Shown: positions 44,723-54,305, counted from the first letter of the stretch. The stretch: DNA of 60,304 bases from Bacteroidia bacterium (GCA_030427585.1 JAUIBW010000033.1:1-60304), one strand, 5' to 3'. The notes: generated from the sequence alone by a model not told the origin. Translations and numbers: made by a program.

Positions 44723-45451
44723 TTATTTTGTAGCTGTATAAATTGTAGCAACACCAAAAGTTTGAGGATTATCTTTGACTTCTATAAACCCGATTTTTTT
44801 CAAAATATTGTTGAAGGTTTCTCCATAAGGAAAAGCTGCTGCACTTTCACTTAGGTAAGAATAAGCAGATTTATCCTTTGAAAATAACTTACCGACAAGG
44901 GGTAATATTGTTGTTGAATATAACCTGTAGCCTTGTTTATATGGGGTTTTTGTAGGTATCGAGGTTTCTAAAACCACAAAAATACCTCCGGGTTTAAGAA
45001 CTCTAAAAATCTCTGAAAGCCCCTTTTCTAAATTTTCAAAATTTCGCACTCCAAAAGCTACAGTTATAGCATCAAAATAGTTTTTATCATAAGGTAGGTT
45101 TTCACTATCTCCTTGTACCATAGTAATAATAGTATCTAATTTTTTTAAAGCAGTTTTTTGTCTTCCTACTTCTAACATTCCTGCAGAAATATCAAGACCA
45201 ATAATTTCTGATGCACCTGTTTTTGATAGATTTATAGCTAGGTCACCAGTCCCTGTAGCAACATCCAAAATTCTTTTAGGATTTGTTTTACTAACAAGTT
45301 TAACTACTTTTTTACGCCATTTTACATCAATACCAAAAGAAATAACACGATTTAATCCGTCATAGTTCTCAGAGATTGTATCAAACATCTCGGCAACCTG
45401 CTCTTTTTTAGATCTGGTTTTATCTTTATATGGAGTTATTTTTTCTGACAT
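44723..45451 (-). CDS. ubiE: Demethylmenaquinone methyltransferase
   Basis: This enzyme methylates demethylmenaquinone with SAM in the last step of menaquinone synthesis, the only respiratory quinone in this phylum. The SAM motif is [15 protein letters not shown] and the UbiE signatures are [15 protein letters not shown] and [11 protein letters not shown]. From the Met at 45451 it is 242 aa, normal length. The upstream Met at 45469 is not used because it lies before the predicted transcript start. It begins an operon with porT. Confidence 0.95.
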   Translation of the reverse strand: MSEKITPYKDKTRSKKEQVAEMFDTISENYDGLNRVISFGIDVKWRKKVVKLVSKTNPKRILDVATGTGDLAINLSKTGASEIIGLDISAGMLEVGRQKTALKKLDTIITMVQGDSENLPYDKNYFDAITVAFGVRNFENLEKGLSEIFRVLKPGGIFVVLETSIPTKTPYKQGYRLYSTTILPLVGKLFSKDKSAYSYLSESAAAFPYGETFNNILKKIGFIEVKDNPQTFGVATIYTATK

Positions 45452-45466
45452 TAAAAAAAATTTAGG

Positions 45467-45474
45467 CAAATATA
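45467..45474 (-). promoter_or_regulatory. -7 box TATATTTG of ubiE-porT
   Basis: A perfect TAnnTTTG. Transcription would begin near 45461, which decides for the ATG at 45451. The 311-bp gap to trkA otherwise holds only the trkA promoter. Confidence 0.65.
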
Positions 45475-45653
45475 CATTTTTGATATTGAACTGATCCTGA
45501 GTTTTGTTGTTTAAGCAAAAAAATGTGACTTTGTTCTATAATAAAGGTTTTTGTGAGCTATGGTTTTTGATTATGAACTGATAAAAAATAAAATCTAAAG
45601 TATCAGAATTGAAGTTGGGGATCATCAAATTTTACCAGTTAGCCAATTTACAT

Positions 45654-45661
45654 TATCTTTG
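45654..45661 (+). promoter_or_regulatory. -7 box TATCTTTG of trkA-trkH
   Basis: A perfect TAnnTTTG, with a TTTACC sequence at about the -33 position. It gives a leader of about 95 nt before trkA. Confidence 0.6.
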
Positions 45662-45762
45662 TACGCTTTTATATTCTAAGATATTACTTCTGTTTATTTT
45701 GAAGTGTAGTATTTAGTCTTAGTTTGATTTTATCTTTAGATGGAAAACAATAAACAAAACCA

Positions 45763-47112
45763 ATGAAAATCATAATCGCCGGAGCTGGTGAGGTAGGATT
45801 TCATTTGGCGAAATTACTTTCGTTTGAATCCCAGGACATTACTCTTATAGATACAGATAAGGAATGTCTTAATTATGCGGATACTCACCTGGATATTAGA
45901 GTTATTAAAGGAGATTCTACTTCAATTGCTATTTTAAAAGAAGCAAGAGTAGATAATGTAGATATGGTAATTAGTGTTACCTCTAGTGAAACAACTAATA
46001 TCACGATATGTGTATTAGCAAAACAGCTTGGGGCTAAACGTACTATTGCCAGGATTTCGAATACAGAGTTTATAGAAAATAAAGAAGAAGTTGGATTTAT
46101 TAAATTTGGTATTGATGAGCTCATTTCTCCAGAAGCATTGGCAGCTAGTGAAATAGAATTATTGCTTAGCCAATCGGCGTTTCACGATAGTTACGAGTTT
46201 GAGGATGGTGCGTTAACGATGGTAGGAACTACATTGTCTAAAGAAGCATCATTTGTCGGTAAAACGGTAAGAGAGGCAGCAAAGGTTTTTCCAGAATTAC
46301 ATTTCATGCCTATAGCAATTCAACGTTCCGGAACTCAATATACATTAATTCCAAGAGGAGATACTAATTTTAAAGAGGGAGATCAAGTGTATTTTGTAAC
46401 CTCTAAGGGAGGAGTAGAAGAGTTATATAAGCTAACCGGAAAAGTTAAAGAGCAAATCAAAAATGTAATGATTCTGGGAGGAAGTAAGATTGGTTATAAA
46501 ACTTCTCGCGACCTTTGTGATCATAAATTTAAAGTAAAGCTTATCGAGAAAGATAGAGAGAAATCTTTTGATCTTGCCGATGAACTACCTAACGCTTTGA
46601 TTATTAACGGTGATGGGCGAGATGTAGAATTATTGCGAGAAGAAGGTATATATGAGATGGATGCCTTTATAGCGGTGACTGGTAATTCTGAAACCAATAT
46701 AATGTCTTGTCTGGTGGCTAAGTCTAAGGGAGTGAGAAAAACCATTGCATTAGTAGAAAACATGGATTATTTCCAGTTATCTCATTCTATAGGAATAGAT
46801 ACCTTAATCAATAAGAAACTTCTGGCTGCAAATAATATTTTTAGATTTATTAGAAAAGGTGAGGTTGTGGCAATGACCAAACTTAATAATATGAATGCTG
46901 AGCTGCTAGAGTTCATTGTTAAACCTTCTTCAGAAGTAAGTGATAATTTAATTAAAGATTTAGATTTCCCTCGTTCTGCTATAATCGCAGGTGTTATTAG
47001 AGATGAAGAAGGGATGATCCCACTGGGAGATTTTTATATTCAGGCTGGAGACCGGGTAGTGGTCTGCTGTTTGCCAAAATCTATTAAGAAAATAGAAAAG
47101 CTTTTCCTTTAA
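45763..47112 (+). CDS. trkA: Trk potassium uptake regulatory subunit TrkA
   Basis: This cytosolic NAD-binding protein gates the TrkH channel. The 449 aa form two RCK units. The first Rossmann motif is GAGEVGFHLAKLL (residues 6-18), with DVRVI-type NAD-binding acids in its second strand. The second motif is MILGGSKIGYKTSRDL (about 229-244). Each unit ends in a TrkA_C domain. The arrangement is the same as in E. coli TrkA. It is co-transcribed with trkH, which starts 1 bp after its stop. Confidence 0.95.
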   Translation: MKIIIAGAGEVGFHLAKLLSFESQDITLIDTDKECLNYADTHLDIRVIKGDSTSIAILKEARVDNVDMVISVTSSETTNITICVLAKQLGAKRTIARISNTEFIENKEEVGFIKFGIDELISPEALAASEIELLLSQSAFHDSYEFEDGALTMVGTTLSKEASFVGKTVREAAKVFPELHFMPIAIQRSGTQYTLIPRGDTNFKEGDQVYFVTSKGGVEELYKLTGKVKEQIKNVMILGGSKIGYKTSRDLCDHKFKVKLIEKDREKSFDLADELPNALIINGDGRDVELLREEGIYEMDAFIAVTGNSETNIMSCLVAKSKGVRKTIALVENMDYFQLSHSIGIDTLINKKLLAANNIFRFIRKGEVVAMTKLNNMNAELLEFIVKPSSEVSDNLIKDLDFPRSAIIAGVIRDEEGMIPLGDFYIQAGDRVVVCCLPKSIKKIEKLFL

Positions 47113-47113
47113 G

Positions 47114-48610
47114 ATGTACAGATTAAACTATAAGATTATCTCACATATTATGGGGCTGTTATTGCTCTGTAATGGTGGCTTTATGCTAATTGCCACAGGT
47201 ATTAGTTTTATCTATAAAGATGGAGTTACTTTAGAAATCATGATGGCATCTTTGGCTACGATGTTTATAGGGATTATCTTAATGTTTTTAACAAGAGAGC
47301 ATCAAAAAGAGATCAATAAACGAGAAGGGTATATTGTCGTAACTTTTGGTTGGATATTTATGTCTCTTAGCGGAACTTTACCCTACTTGTTTTCGGGAGC
47401 AATACCATCCTTTACTAATGCTTTTTTTGAAACTATGTCTGGGTATACTACTACGGGGGCATCTATTCTTAATGAAATAGAGATTATCCCTAAAGGAGTT
47501 TTGTTTTGGCGTAGTTTAACACATTGGATAGGGGGTATGGGAATTATTGTATTGGCTATTGCTATTTTACCATTGTTAGGGATAGGAGGGATGCAACTGT
47601 TTGCTGCAGAGGCACCTGGGCCAAGTGCAGATAAATTACATCCTAGAATTACGGATACGGCAAAACGATTATGGTTGATCTATTTTGGGTATACTGTTGC
47701 AGAAACTATTCTTTTAAAACTAGCAGGGATGAATTTCTTTGATGCAATTAATCATGCATTAAGTACATTGTCTACAGGAGGTTTTTCTACTAAAAATGCA
47801 AGTGTTGCCTATTGGAACGATCAACCTTTAATACAATATATCATCATACTGTTTATGTTTTTGGCAGGAACGAATTTTGTTCTTAGTTATTTTGGATTTA
47901 AAGGTAAAGTTCAGAAAATTATAAAAGATGAAGAATTTAAATTTTATGCTCTTTTTGTTATAATATTTACTGTAATAGCGACTATTGTGATTTATAGTAA
48001 AGCAGATGTGTCTATTTCATCTATTGATCACCCTATGGTATGGGGAGAAGCAGAGAGTGCTTTTCGTCATGCGCTATTTCAGGTACTTGCAGTAATTACC
48101 ACAACAGGTTTTGTGAGTGCTGATTTTACAATGTGGACTCCTTTTTTAACAGTTCTTTTCTTTGGAATTATGTTTCTGGGTGGTTCTGCCGGGTCTACTT
48201 CGGGAGGTATAAAAGTAGTACGGCATTTAATAACCATCCGAAATGGGATTTTAGAATTTAAAAGAACACTACATCCCAGAGCGGTATTGCCGGTAAGATA
48301 TAACAGAAAGTCTGTTTCTAAGGAAATTGTATTTAATATATTGGCATTTTTTATCTTATATATGCTTGCTTTTATTATTGGTTCTGTAGTCTTAGGTGCA
48401 TTAGGACTAGATTTTGAAACAGCAATTGGGGGAGCAGCTTCTTCTCTAGGTAATGTCGGTCCTGCTTTTGGTAAACTTAGCCCAGTAAATAACTTTGATG
48501 TACTACCAGCCTTTGGAAAATGGTGGTGTTCCTTCCTTATGTTAATAGGAAGGTTAGAACTCTTTACAGTGCTTATACTCCTTACTCCGTTTTTTTGGCG
48601 AAACAGATAA
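47114..48610 (+). CDS. trkH: Trk potassium uptake channel subunit TrkH
   Basis: This 498-aa inner-membrane potassium transporter has about 10-12 hydrophobic segments and the four pore-loop repeats of the TrkH/KtrB family. Filter-type segments include TMSGYTTTGASIL, HALSTLSTGGFSTKN, AVITTTGFVSADF and ASSLGNVGPAFG, each with a conserved Gly. It follows trkA by 1 bp. The two gene products together form a complete potassium uptake system, important in salt-rich habitats. Confidence 0.95.
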   Translation: MYRLNYKIISHIMGLLLLCNGGFMLIATGISFIYKDGVTLEIMMASLATMFIGIILMFLTREHQKEINKREGYIVVTFGWIFMSLSGTLPYLFSGAIPSFTNAFFETMSGYTTTGASILNEIEIIPKGVLFWRSLTHWIGGMGIIVLAIAILPLLGIGGMQLFAAEAPGPSADKLHPRITDTAKRLWLIYFGYTVAETILLKLAGMNFFDAINHALSTLSTGGFSTKNASVAYWNDQPLIQYIIILFMFLAGTNFVLSYFGFKGKVQKIIKDEEFKFYALFVIIFTVIATIVIYSKADVSISSIDHPMVWGEAESAFRHALFQVLAVITTTGFVSADFTMWTPFLTVLFFGIMFLGGSAGSTSGGIKVVRHLITIRNGILEFKRTLHPRAVLPVRYNRKSVSKEIVFNILAFFILYMLAFIIGSVVLGALGLDFETAIGGAASSLGNVGPAFGKLSPVNNFDVLPAFGKWWCSFLMLIGRLELFTVLILLTPFFWRNR

Positions 48611-48624
48611 TAAAATAACTTGAT

Positions 48625-48912
48625 TTATTGCATTTGCCACTCCCAGGTTGCAGAAGAATTTGGTACTATTGGCCATAATTCAGCAACTTTTTTGATCGTG
48701 TCTTTTACAGTTCCTTTTATGCTTTTTAGTTCTCTATCTTCAATTAGAAAAATATCTAATATTGATTCGTAAAATCTAATATGGTTAGCACTAAACTCTT
48801 TTTCGGGCTTGATGTTTAAAATTTCATCATCTGTGTGGGTGACGCCAAAGTTTTCTCTAAAAATTTCAAGGATATTTTTTTTGACGATACGTTCCTTCTC
48901 TAGAGTATCCAT
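48625..48912 (-). CDS. Small acidic protein of unknown function (95 aa)
   Basis: The product begins MDTLEKERIVKKNILEIFRE and is mostly helical and charged, ending SSATWEWQMQ. The gene converges on trkH with 14 bp between. It has no signal peptide or metal motif. It looks protein-like because of even composition, but no family is recognised. Confidence 0.6.
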   Translation of the reverse strand: MDTLEKERIVKKNILEIFRENFGVTHTDDEILNIKPEKEFSANHIRFYESILDIFLIEDRELKSIKGTVKDTIKKVAELWPIVPNSSATWEWQMQ

Positions 48913-49074
48913 AACAATTGGTTTTAAGTTGGTTCTTTTTTGAATATTTGTTTTTTGGTAAAACTAATATTCGGGATATAGCAAAAGTATAACTCTAATT
49001 TCGTTTATTTAGTATAGAAGACCATTTTTAAAATTGTAAAATAAGGTTAAAAATTACTTAATATTTACTAAAAA

Positions 49075-49113
49075 AATAAGCCAATACCTTATTTTATAGG
49101 CATTGGCTTATTT
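49075..49113 (-). terminator. Terminator of the aminotransferase gene
   Basis: AAATAAGCCAAT pairs with ATTGGCTTATTT over 12 bp, followed by a T run on the minus strand. It lies 24 bp after the stop. Confidence 0.85.
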
Positions 49114-49137
49114 GTTAAAAAGTTAAAATTGTTAATA

Positions 49138-50346
49138 TTAGCTCACGGCTTCCTTAATTCTTTTAATAGCTTCTTTGATTTCTTCGGTACTGGCAGCATA
49201 TGATATTCTAATACAATTACTATTTCCAAAAGCAATACCTGTTACTGTAGCAACATTAGCTTTTTCTAATAAAAACATCGAAAAATCTGTTGCATTTTCA
49301 ATAGTATGTCCCTGTAATGTTTTGCCGTAGTAATAAGAGATGTCGGGAAAAACATAAAATGCTCCTTCTGGTTCATTACATTCGAACCCAGGGATCTCAG
49401 ATAACAAACCAAGTATTAGTTTTCTTCGCTCTTTAAACTCATCAACCATATATTGAATCTTACTAACTGGGGCTTCAAGAGCAGTAATTACAGCTCGTTG
49501 GGCAATACAATTAGCTCCGCTGGTTACCTGGCCCTGCATTTTATTACATGCACGGGCGATAGCAGCAGGTGCTCCAATATACCCTATTCGCCACCCGGTC
49601 ATGGCAAAAGCTTTAGCAACTCCATTAACAGTTACTGTTCTATTGTACATATCCTCAAATTGAGCCATAGAAGCATGACTACCAACATAATTGATATGCT
49701 CATATATTTCATCACTTACTACAATAATATTAGGATGTTTTTGTAGTACGTCTGCGAGAGCTCTTAGTTCTTCTTTACTATAAATAGACCCACTTGGGTT
49801 ACAAGGAGAACTATACCATAGCATTTTGGTTTTTGGTGTGATCGCTTTTTCGAGCTGTTCAGCGGTCATTTTAAAATCTGTATCAATAGAAGTTTTTACT
49901 TCTACAGGAATTCCTCCAGAAAGTTTTACAATATCACTATAGCTTACCCAGTAAGGACATGGTAAGATTATTTCATCTCCGGGGTTAATGTATACCTGGG
50001 CAACATTATAAAGGGATTGTTTTGCCCCTGTAGAAACAACTATTTGAGAGCGATCATAAGTAAGACCATTATCACGTTTAAATTTAGTGATAATTGCATC
50101 TTTTAATTCTACGTACCCATCAACTGGTGTATACGAATTGTAGTTGTCATTTACAGCTTGTATAGCAGCTTCTTTAATAAAATCTGGAGTGTTAAAATCT
50201 GGTTCTCCAAGACTAAGACCAATAATATCTTTCCCTTCGGCTCTTAGTTCGCGTGCTTTTGCAGCCATTGCTAATGTAGCTGATGCTTTAAGCGCATTAA
50301 TTTTGTCTGATAATTGTATGCTCATTTCTGATACTTGTGTGCTCAT
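49138..50346 (-). CDS. aspC: Pyridoxal-phosphate aminotransferase (aspartate type)
   Basis: This cytosolic class I aminotransferase probably interconverts aspartate and oxaloacetate with glutamate/2-oxoglutarate. From the Met at 50346 it is 402 aa. The PLP lysine sits in VNGVAKAFAMTGWRIGYIG. The substrate Arg region is NCIRISYA near the C-terminus, and EIILPCPYWVSYSD and NPSGSIYS match the Ib subfamily. A second Met seven residues on (50325) is also possible. The desaturase gene ends 19 bp upstream on the same strand. The substrate may be broader than aspartate. Confidence 0.9.
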   Translation of the reverse strand: MSTQVSEMSIQLSDKINALKASATLAMAAKARELRAEGKDIIGLSLGEPDFNTPDFIKEAAIQAVNDNYNSYTPVDGYVELKDAIITKFKRDNGLTYDRSQIVVSTGAKQSLYNVAQVYINPGDEIILPCPYWVSYSDIVKLSGGIPVEVKTSIDTDFKMTAEQLEKAITPKTKMLWYSSPCNPSGSIYSKEELRALADVLQKHPNIIVVSDEIYEHINYVGSHASMAQFEDMYNRTVTVNGVAKAFAMTGWRIGYIGAPAAIARACNKMQGQVTSGANCIAQRAVITALEAPVSKIQYMVDEFKERRKLILGLLSEIPGFECNEPEGAFYVFPDISYYYGKTLQGHTIENATDFSMFLLEKANVATVTGIAFGNSNCIRISYAASTEEIKEAIKRIKEAVS

Positions 50347-50365
50347 TTTATCTGGTAAATAAAAA

Positions 50366-51466
50366 TTATGATTGTAAGGCAGGCTTAATCCCCATTTCTT
50401 TAAGGTGTTTAAAATGGGCAATAATAGCTTTGCGTGTGGTTTTGTACTCGTTATATGGTAAATTAAACTCTAAAGCGGTTTGCTTTACAATTTTAGAGAT
50501 TTTAGTATAATGAATATGACTTATATGAGGAAAAATATGGTGTTCTACCTGATGATTTAAGCCGCCGGTAAACCAATTTACCAATCTGTTTTTTGTAGAA
50601 AAATTAACTGTAGTAAATAATTGATGTACGGCCCAGGTATTTTTCATAGTTCCTGTACTATCAGGTACTGGCATTTGTGCTTCTTCTACCATATGCGCTA
50701 ATTGAAATACTATACTTAATATCAATCCTGCAACATAATGCATTATAAAAAAACCGATTAAGATTTTCCACCATGCGATAGACATAATGATCATAGGAAT
50801 TACAATCCAGATCATAAGATAAATAATTTTAGTTATTACTACAGTACTCCATTGTTTTAATGGGCTAGGTAGTTTTCCGTAAGAAAGTTTACGGGCAAGA
50901 TAGTTTTTAGTTTGCTTAAAATCTGTAGTCAACGCCCAGTTAAAAGTTAGTAAACCATAAAGAAATATAGAATAATAATGTTGAAATTTATGAAAACGTC
51001 TCCATTTAGAATGTTTTGTGAAACGTATCACCCGGCCCGCATCCATATCTTCATCATGGCCATGAATATTCGTATACGTATGATGTAAAACATTATGTTG
51101 TACTTGCCAGTTGTATACATTTCCTGCTAAAATATACATACTGCCTCCCATTAGCTTATTGATCCATTTTTTTGAAGAATATGAACCGTGATTACCATCA
51201 TGCATCACATTCATACCTACGCCAGCCATTCCTACTCCCATTACTATGGTAAGTAGTAGCATCCACCATTGTGAAATATCAAGAGTGAGAATTAAAAAAT
51301 AAGGAGTTAGAAAAATAGAAAACATAACGACAGTTTTAATATGTAATCGCCAGTTTCCTGTTCGTTTAATGTTATTGTCTTTAAAATATTGATTTACACG
51401 TTTATTCAATGTTTTAAAGAATTTAGCAGAATCTTGCCTGCTAAAGCGTATGTTTGGTGCAGTCAT
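50366..51466 (-). CDS. Membrane fatty acid desaturase
   Basis: This di-iron inner-membrane enzyme introduces a double bond into an acyl chain. The three histidine boxes are present: HDGNHGS (about residues 87-93), HNVLHHTY (about 123-130) and HQVEHHIFPH near the C-terminus, between four hydrophobic segments. The HQVEHH box is typical of front-end desaturases, although no cytochrome b5 domain is fused. From the Met at 51466 it is 366 aa. Unsaturated lipids keep membranes fluid in cold water, consistent with a marine habitat (inference). It shares an operon with the aminotransferase gene. Confidence 0.93.
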   Translation of the reverse strand: MTAPNIRFSRQDSAKFFKTLNKRVNQYFKDNNIKRTGNWRLHIKTVVMFSIFLTPYFLILTLDISQWWMLLLTIVMGVGMAGVGMNVMHDGNHGSYSSKKWINKLMGGSMYILAGNVYNWQVQHNVLHHTYTNIHGHDEDMDAGRVIRFTKHSKWRRFHKFQHYYSIFLYGLLTFNWALTTDFKQTKNYLARKLSYGKLPSPLKQWSTVVITKIIYLMIWIVIPMIIMSIAWWKILIGFFIMHYVAGLILSIVFQLAHMVEEAQMPVPDSTGTMKNTWAVHQLFTTVNFSTKNRLVNWFTGGLNHQVEHHIFPHISHIHYTKISKIVKQTALEFNLPYNEYKTTRKAIIAHFKHLKEMGIKPALQS

Positions 51467-51576
51467 GAGCTTGAGGTTTATGATCAAACGATATTTGTCA
51501 TAATTAATTGGGTAAAGTTAGGTATTTAAATTTTTTTAAGTTCCTAAAAAGAAGTAAAATATCTCATCTTAAGATG

Positions 51577-51584
51577 TATTTTTG
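51577..51584 (+). promoter_or_regulatory. -7 box TATTTTTG of rsmG
   Basis: A perfect TAnnTTTG. Transcription would begin near 51590, so the ATG at 51603 is the start and the frame opening at 51582 is not. Confidence 0.65.
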
Positions 51585-51602
51585 CGCTTTAATTACTATT
51601 TG

Positions 51603-52232
51603 ATGGATATTCTACAAAAATACTTTCAGAACATAACTGAAGAACAAAGAGTACAGTTCTCAAAACTTGGAGATTTATATACAGAATGGAATGCTAAAAT
51701 TAATGTGATCTCTCGTAAAGATATCGAATCTTTATATGAACGTCATATTTTACATTCTTTAGGAATTGCAAAAATTCTAAAATTTAAACCGGGAGCACAA
51801 GTGTTAGATGTAGGGACTGGAGGCGGTTTTCCCGGGATTCCGCTGGCGATTTTATTTCCCGAAACTCAGTTTTATTTGGTCGATGTTATTGCCAAAAAGA
51901 TCAGGGTGGTCAATGAAGTGGCAAAAGTATTAGATTTACATAATGTTAAAGCAGAGCAGCGAAGAGCAGGTACTTTTGATAATCGTTTTGATTTTATAGT
52001 AAGTCGAGCCGTAACTAATATGCCCGATTTTGTAAAGTGGGTACGAAAAAATAGTACCAAAAAAAATAATCACGAATTACAAAACGGAATCTTATATCTT
52101 AAGGGAGGTGATCTTACCGAGGAACTGGCTCTGTTTCCCAAAGCGGTACAACATAACCTTTCTGATTATTTTGAAGAGGAGTTTTTCGAAACAAAAAAAG
52201 TAGTGTATTTACCGCTGAAGTATAAAGTGTAA
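51603..52232 (+). CDS. rsmG: 16S rRNA 7-methylguanosine-527 methyltransferase
   Basis: This 209-aa SAM-dependent enzyme methylates G527 of 16S rRNA in the 530 loop. The family signature is VLDVGTGGGFPGIPLAILFP, and the N-terminal EWNAKINVISRKD and SRAVTNMPDFVKW are also conserved. The start at 51603 follows from the promoter position. A terminator lies just after the stop. In other bacteria loss of this gene gives low-level streptomycin resistance. Confidence 0.96.
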   Translation: MDILQKYFQNITEEQRVQFSKLGDLYTEWNAKINVISRKDIESLYERHILHSLGIAKILKFKPGAQVLDVGTGGGFPGIPLAILFPETQFYLVDVIAKKIRVVNEVAKVLDLHNVKAEQRRAGTFDNRFDFIVSRAVTNMPDFVKWVRKNSTKKNNHELQNGILYLKGGDLTEELALFPKAVQHNLSDYFEEEFFETKKVVYLPLKYKV

Positions 52233-52235
52233 AGC

Positions 52236-52272
52236 AAAAGGAGTTTTTGATGCGTTTAAAACTCCTTTTTTT
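52236..52272 (+). terminator. Terminator of rsmG
   Basis: AAAAGGAGTTTT pairs with AAAACTCCTTTT, followed by TTT. It starts 4 bp after the rsmG stop. Confidence 0.9.
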
Positions 52273-52298
52273 GACAATTGTTTTAACTAACTCATATG

Positions 52299-53363
52299 CT
52301 AATAATCTGTATACCCTACTTCTCCGGGAGTATAGAAAGTATCCATGATCGGTTGGGTTAATACAATGTTGTTTTTTAATTTTTCAACAAGATTTGGATT
52401 TGATATGTATGGTCTTCCTATATAAGCAAGATCGCTTCCTTTATCCAATACAGCTTGAGCCTCTTCTGCGGTATTTATATTTCCTCCTGTGATCATTGTT
52501 CCTTTAAAAATATTCTTAAGTGTCGTAACAATATCTGTAGGGAAATCGGGAGCTCCCATGCCACGATGGTCTACGATGTGAATATAGGCTATATTAAGTT
52601 TTGATAACTCTTCTGCTAAGTAGCTATACATTTCTACTAAATCATCATATGTACCTTGCATATCGTTAAAAACACCATAAGGAGAGATTCGTATACCTAC
52701 TTTATTTGCACCAATAGCATCAATGGTTCTTTGCGTTAATTCTAATAAGAAACGAGTTCTGTTTTTATAAGAACCTCCGTACTCATCATTACGAACATTA
52801 GATGCGGGGTTTAAAAATTGATCAAGTAAATAACCATTTGCACTATGAAGTTCTATTCCGTCGATCCCTGCCGACACTAAATTGCTTGCTGCTTGTACAT
52901 ATTCGTTTTGAGTTTTTTGTATTTGTTCTATAGACATGGCCTCAGGAATGGCATAGGGACTAATTCCTGATAAGTCGGTGTGAATTTCTCCACTTAGTTG
53001 TATGCTTGATGGAGCTATAGCCTTTTCGCCTTCAGGTAAATTTGGAGTTGCAGAAGCCCTTCCGCAGTGCATTAATTGTACAAAAATTTTACTGCCTTTG
53101 CTATGCACTTTAGAAGCAATGTTTTTCCATCCTTCAATTTGGGTGTTTGTAAAAGCTCCGGGAATTCTTGCGTACCCCAATCCATTAGGGGACGGCGAAG
53201 TTCCTTCGGTTATAATCAAGCCAGCATCAGAACGTTGTTCGTAATACAATGCCATAATATCATTCGGGATATTTTTGATTGCCCTATTACGGGTCATAGG
53301 CGCCATGACAATACGGTTTTTTAAAGGAATTGAACCTAAGGAATATGGTTGAAAAATTTTCAT
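52299..53363 (-). CDS. Old yellow enzyme family alkene reductase
   Basis: This 354-aa FMN-dependent oxidoreductase reduces activated C=C bonds with NAD(P)H, often on electrophilic toxins. The TIM-barrel motifs VMAPMTRNRA, QLMHCGRASATPN, ELHSANGYLLDQFL and YIGRPYISNPNLVEK with ITGGNINTAEEAQ identify the OYE/NemA class. It is divergent from a HxlR regulator gene with about 140 bp between. The pair fits a stress-inducible detoxification unit. The true substrate is unknown. Confidence 0.95.
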   Translation of the reverse strand: MKIFQPYSLGSIPLKNRIVMAPMTRNRAIKNIPNDIMALYYEQRSDAGLIITEGTSPSPNGLGYARIPGAFTNTQIEGWKNIASKVHSKGSKIFVQLMHCGRASATPNLPEGEKAIAPSSIQLSGEIHTDLSGISPYAIPEAMSIEQIQKTQNEYVQAASNLVSAGIDGIELHSANGYLLDQFLNPASNVRNDEYGGSYKNRTRFLLELTQRTIDAIGANKVGIRISPYGVFNDMQGTYDDLVEMYSYLAEELSKLNIAYIHIVDHRGMGAPDFPTDIVTTLKNIFKGTMITGGNINTAEEAQAVLDKGSDLAYIGRPYISNPNLVEKLKNNIVLTQPIMDTFYTPGEVGYTDY

Positions 53364-53410
53364 TTTGTATGTTTTTTATATTAAAAGTTTATAAAAGTAA
53401 TTATTAATAG

Positions 53411-53438
53411 TTTCTAAAAGAAACATTTGTATTTTTGT
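53411..53438 (+). promoter_or_regulatory. HxlR gene promoter with palindromic operator
   Basis: The -7 box TATTTTTG (53431-53438) is perfect. Just upstream, GTTTCTAAAAGAAAC (53411-53425) is a 5-bp inverted repeat with a 5-nt centre, positioned between -33 and -7. HxlR proteins bind such sites as dimers. It could repress both this gene and the divergent reductase gene. Confidence 0.55.
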
Positions 53439-53500
53439 ACCCTGAAAAAATGGTAACCTCGATGTAACTAATGGAGTTGTTTAACCAAAAATTAAGAATT

Positions 53501-53866
53501 ATGAGTAGGAAATTAATACACAATCCAAATCATTGCCCAATGATTCATGCAACCAATATTATAGGAAATAAATGGGCGCCCATTATTATTTATGTTTTAG
53601 AAGAACGTAAGTTAAGGTTTGGACAATTAGCGGTTTTTGTAGAAGGAATTAGCAGAAAAGTATTAACAGAACAACTTAAGGAATTAGAACAAAAAAAGGT
53701 TGTGAAACGCGAATCATTTGCAGAAATCCCACCCAGGGTCGAATATTCTTTAACAGAATGGGGAAAAGAACTATTGCCTATATTAAGTCAATTGTGTACC
53801 TGGGGCGCTAATATTAGTATTGATAGTGATGATGAAAAAAATATTGAACTACAAAAGAGGGTTTAA
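53501..53866 (+). CDS. HxlR-family redox-responsive transcriptional regulator
   Basis: The 121-aa winged-helix DNA-binding protein begins MSRKLIHNPNHCPMIHATN. Cys near residue 12 matches the redox Cys in NHCPM of HxlR/YodB regulators, where it senses quinones, aldehydes or diamide. The winged-helix follows (IGNKWAPIIIYVLEERKLRF, then GISRKVLTEQLKELEQ). A start at 53471 adds 10 residues and is possible. The divergent old yellow enzyme gene is the probable target. It would act as a repressor released when the Cys is modified (family knowledge). Confidence 0.92.
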   Translation: MSRKLIHNPNHCPMIHATNIIGNKWAPIIIYVLEERKLRFGQLAVFVEGISRKVLTEQLKELEQKKVVKRESFAEIPPRVEYSLTEWGKELLPILSQLCTWGANISIDSDDEKNIELQKRV

Positions 53867-53982
53867 CTTATGAACGCTCTTTTGCCAAAATGATATATTG
53901 TTTAACTGTTATTATGATATTTTTTATATCGTTGATAATCAGTTTTTATTCGATTTTTATATACATTCATAGTGTAATTCTT

Positions 53983-53990
53983 TGTCTTTG
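53983..53990 (+). promoter_or_regulatory. Putative -7 box of cassette B
   Basis: TGTCTTTG followed by GAA is the same octamer and flank as in cassette A. It lies about 45 bp before the ORF start. Confidence 0.55.
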
Positions 53991-54035
53991 GAATGAAACT
54001 TGATGTTTTATTGGTGATACGAATTTTTAAATAGG

Positions 54036-54224
54036 TTGAATATGTTGGTAAGTTTTAAACCGATAGCCAGAAAGAACCCGGGGAATATTATGGCTATCCC
54101 AATGCATAATGCTTTGGTGGTAAATGAAAATGTAAAACAGGTTACTCCCTTAAAAGAGGTAACTCCCGTATTTATCGAACGAATAAAAATTGGTTATGAC
54201 CCAAGTATAGAATTAAGCATGTAG
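54036..54224 (+). CDS. Cassette small protein B (62 aa, unknown function)
   Basis: The protein starts MNMLVSFKPIARKNPGNIMA and contains NENVKQVTPLKEVTPVFIE followed by RIKIGYD. It shares MNMLV, KPI, NENV, EV, VFI and RIK with the cassette A protein but is changed at many other sites, so the copies are old. The start used is TTG at 54036, aligned with the ATG of copy A; the ATG at 54042 is the alternative and would shorten the protein by two residues. There is no signal peptide or membrane helix. It lies about 170 bp after the HxlR gene and is followed by a terminator. Function unknown. Confidence 0.7.
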   Translation: MNMLVSFKPIARKNPGNIMAIPMHNALVVNENVKQVTPLKEVTPVFIERIKIGYDPSIELSM

Positions 54225-54240
54225 TTTAAGACTACAAATC

Positions 54241-54283
54241 AAAAATACTCTCTGGTACTTATAGTGTTAGAGAGTATTTTTTT
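54241..54283 (+). terminator. Terminator of cassette B gene
   Basis: AAATACTCTCT pairs with AGAGAGTATTT, followed by a T run, 17 bp after the ORF stop. It differs in sequence from the cassette A terminator but is at the same position. Confidence 0.85.
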
Positions 54284-54305
54284 GCCCGAAAAACGCCAAA
54301 ACTCA

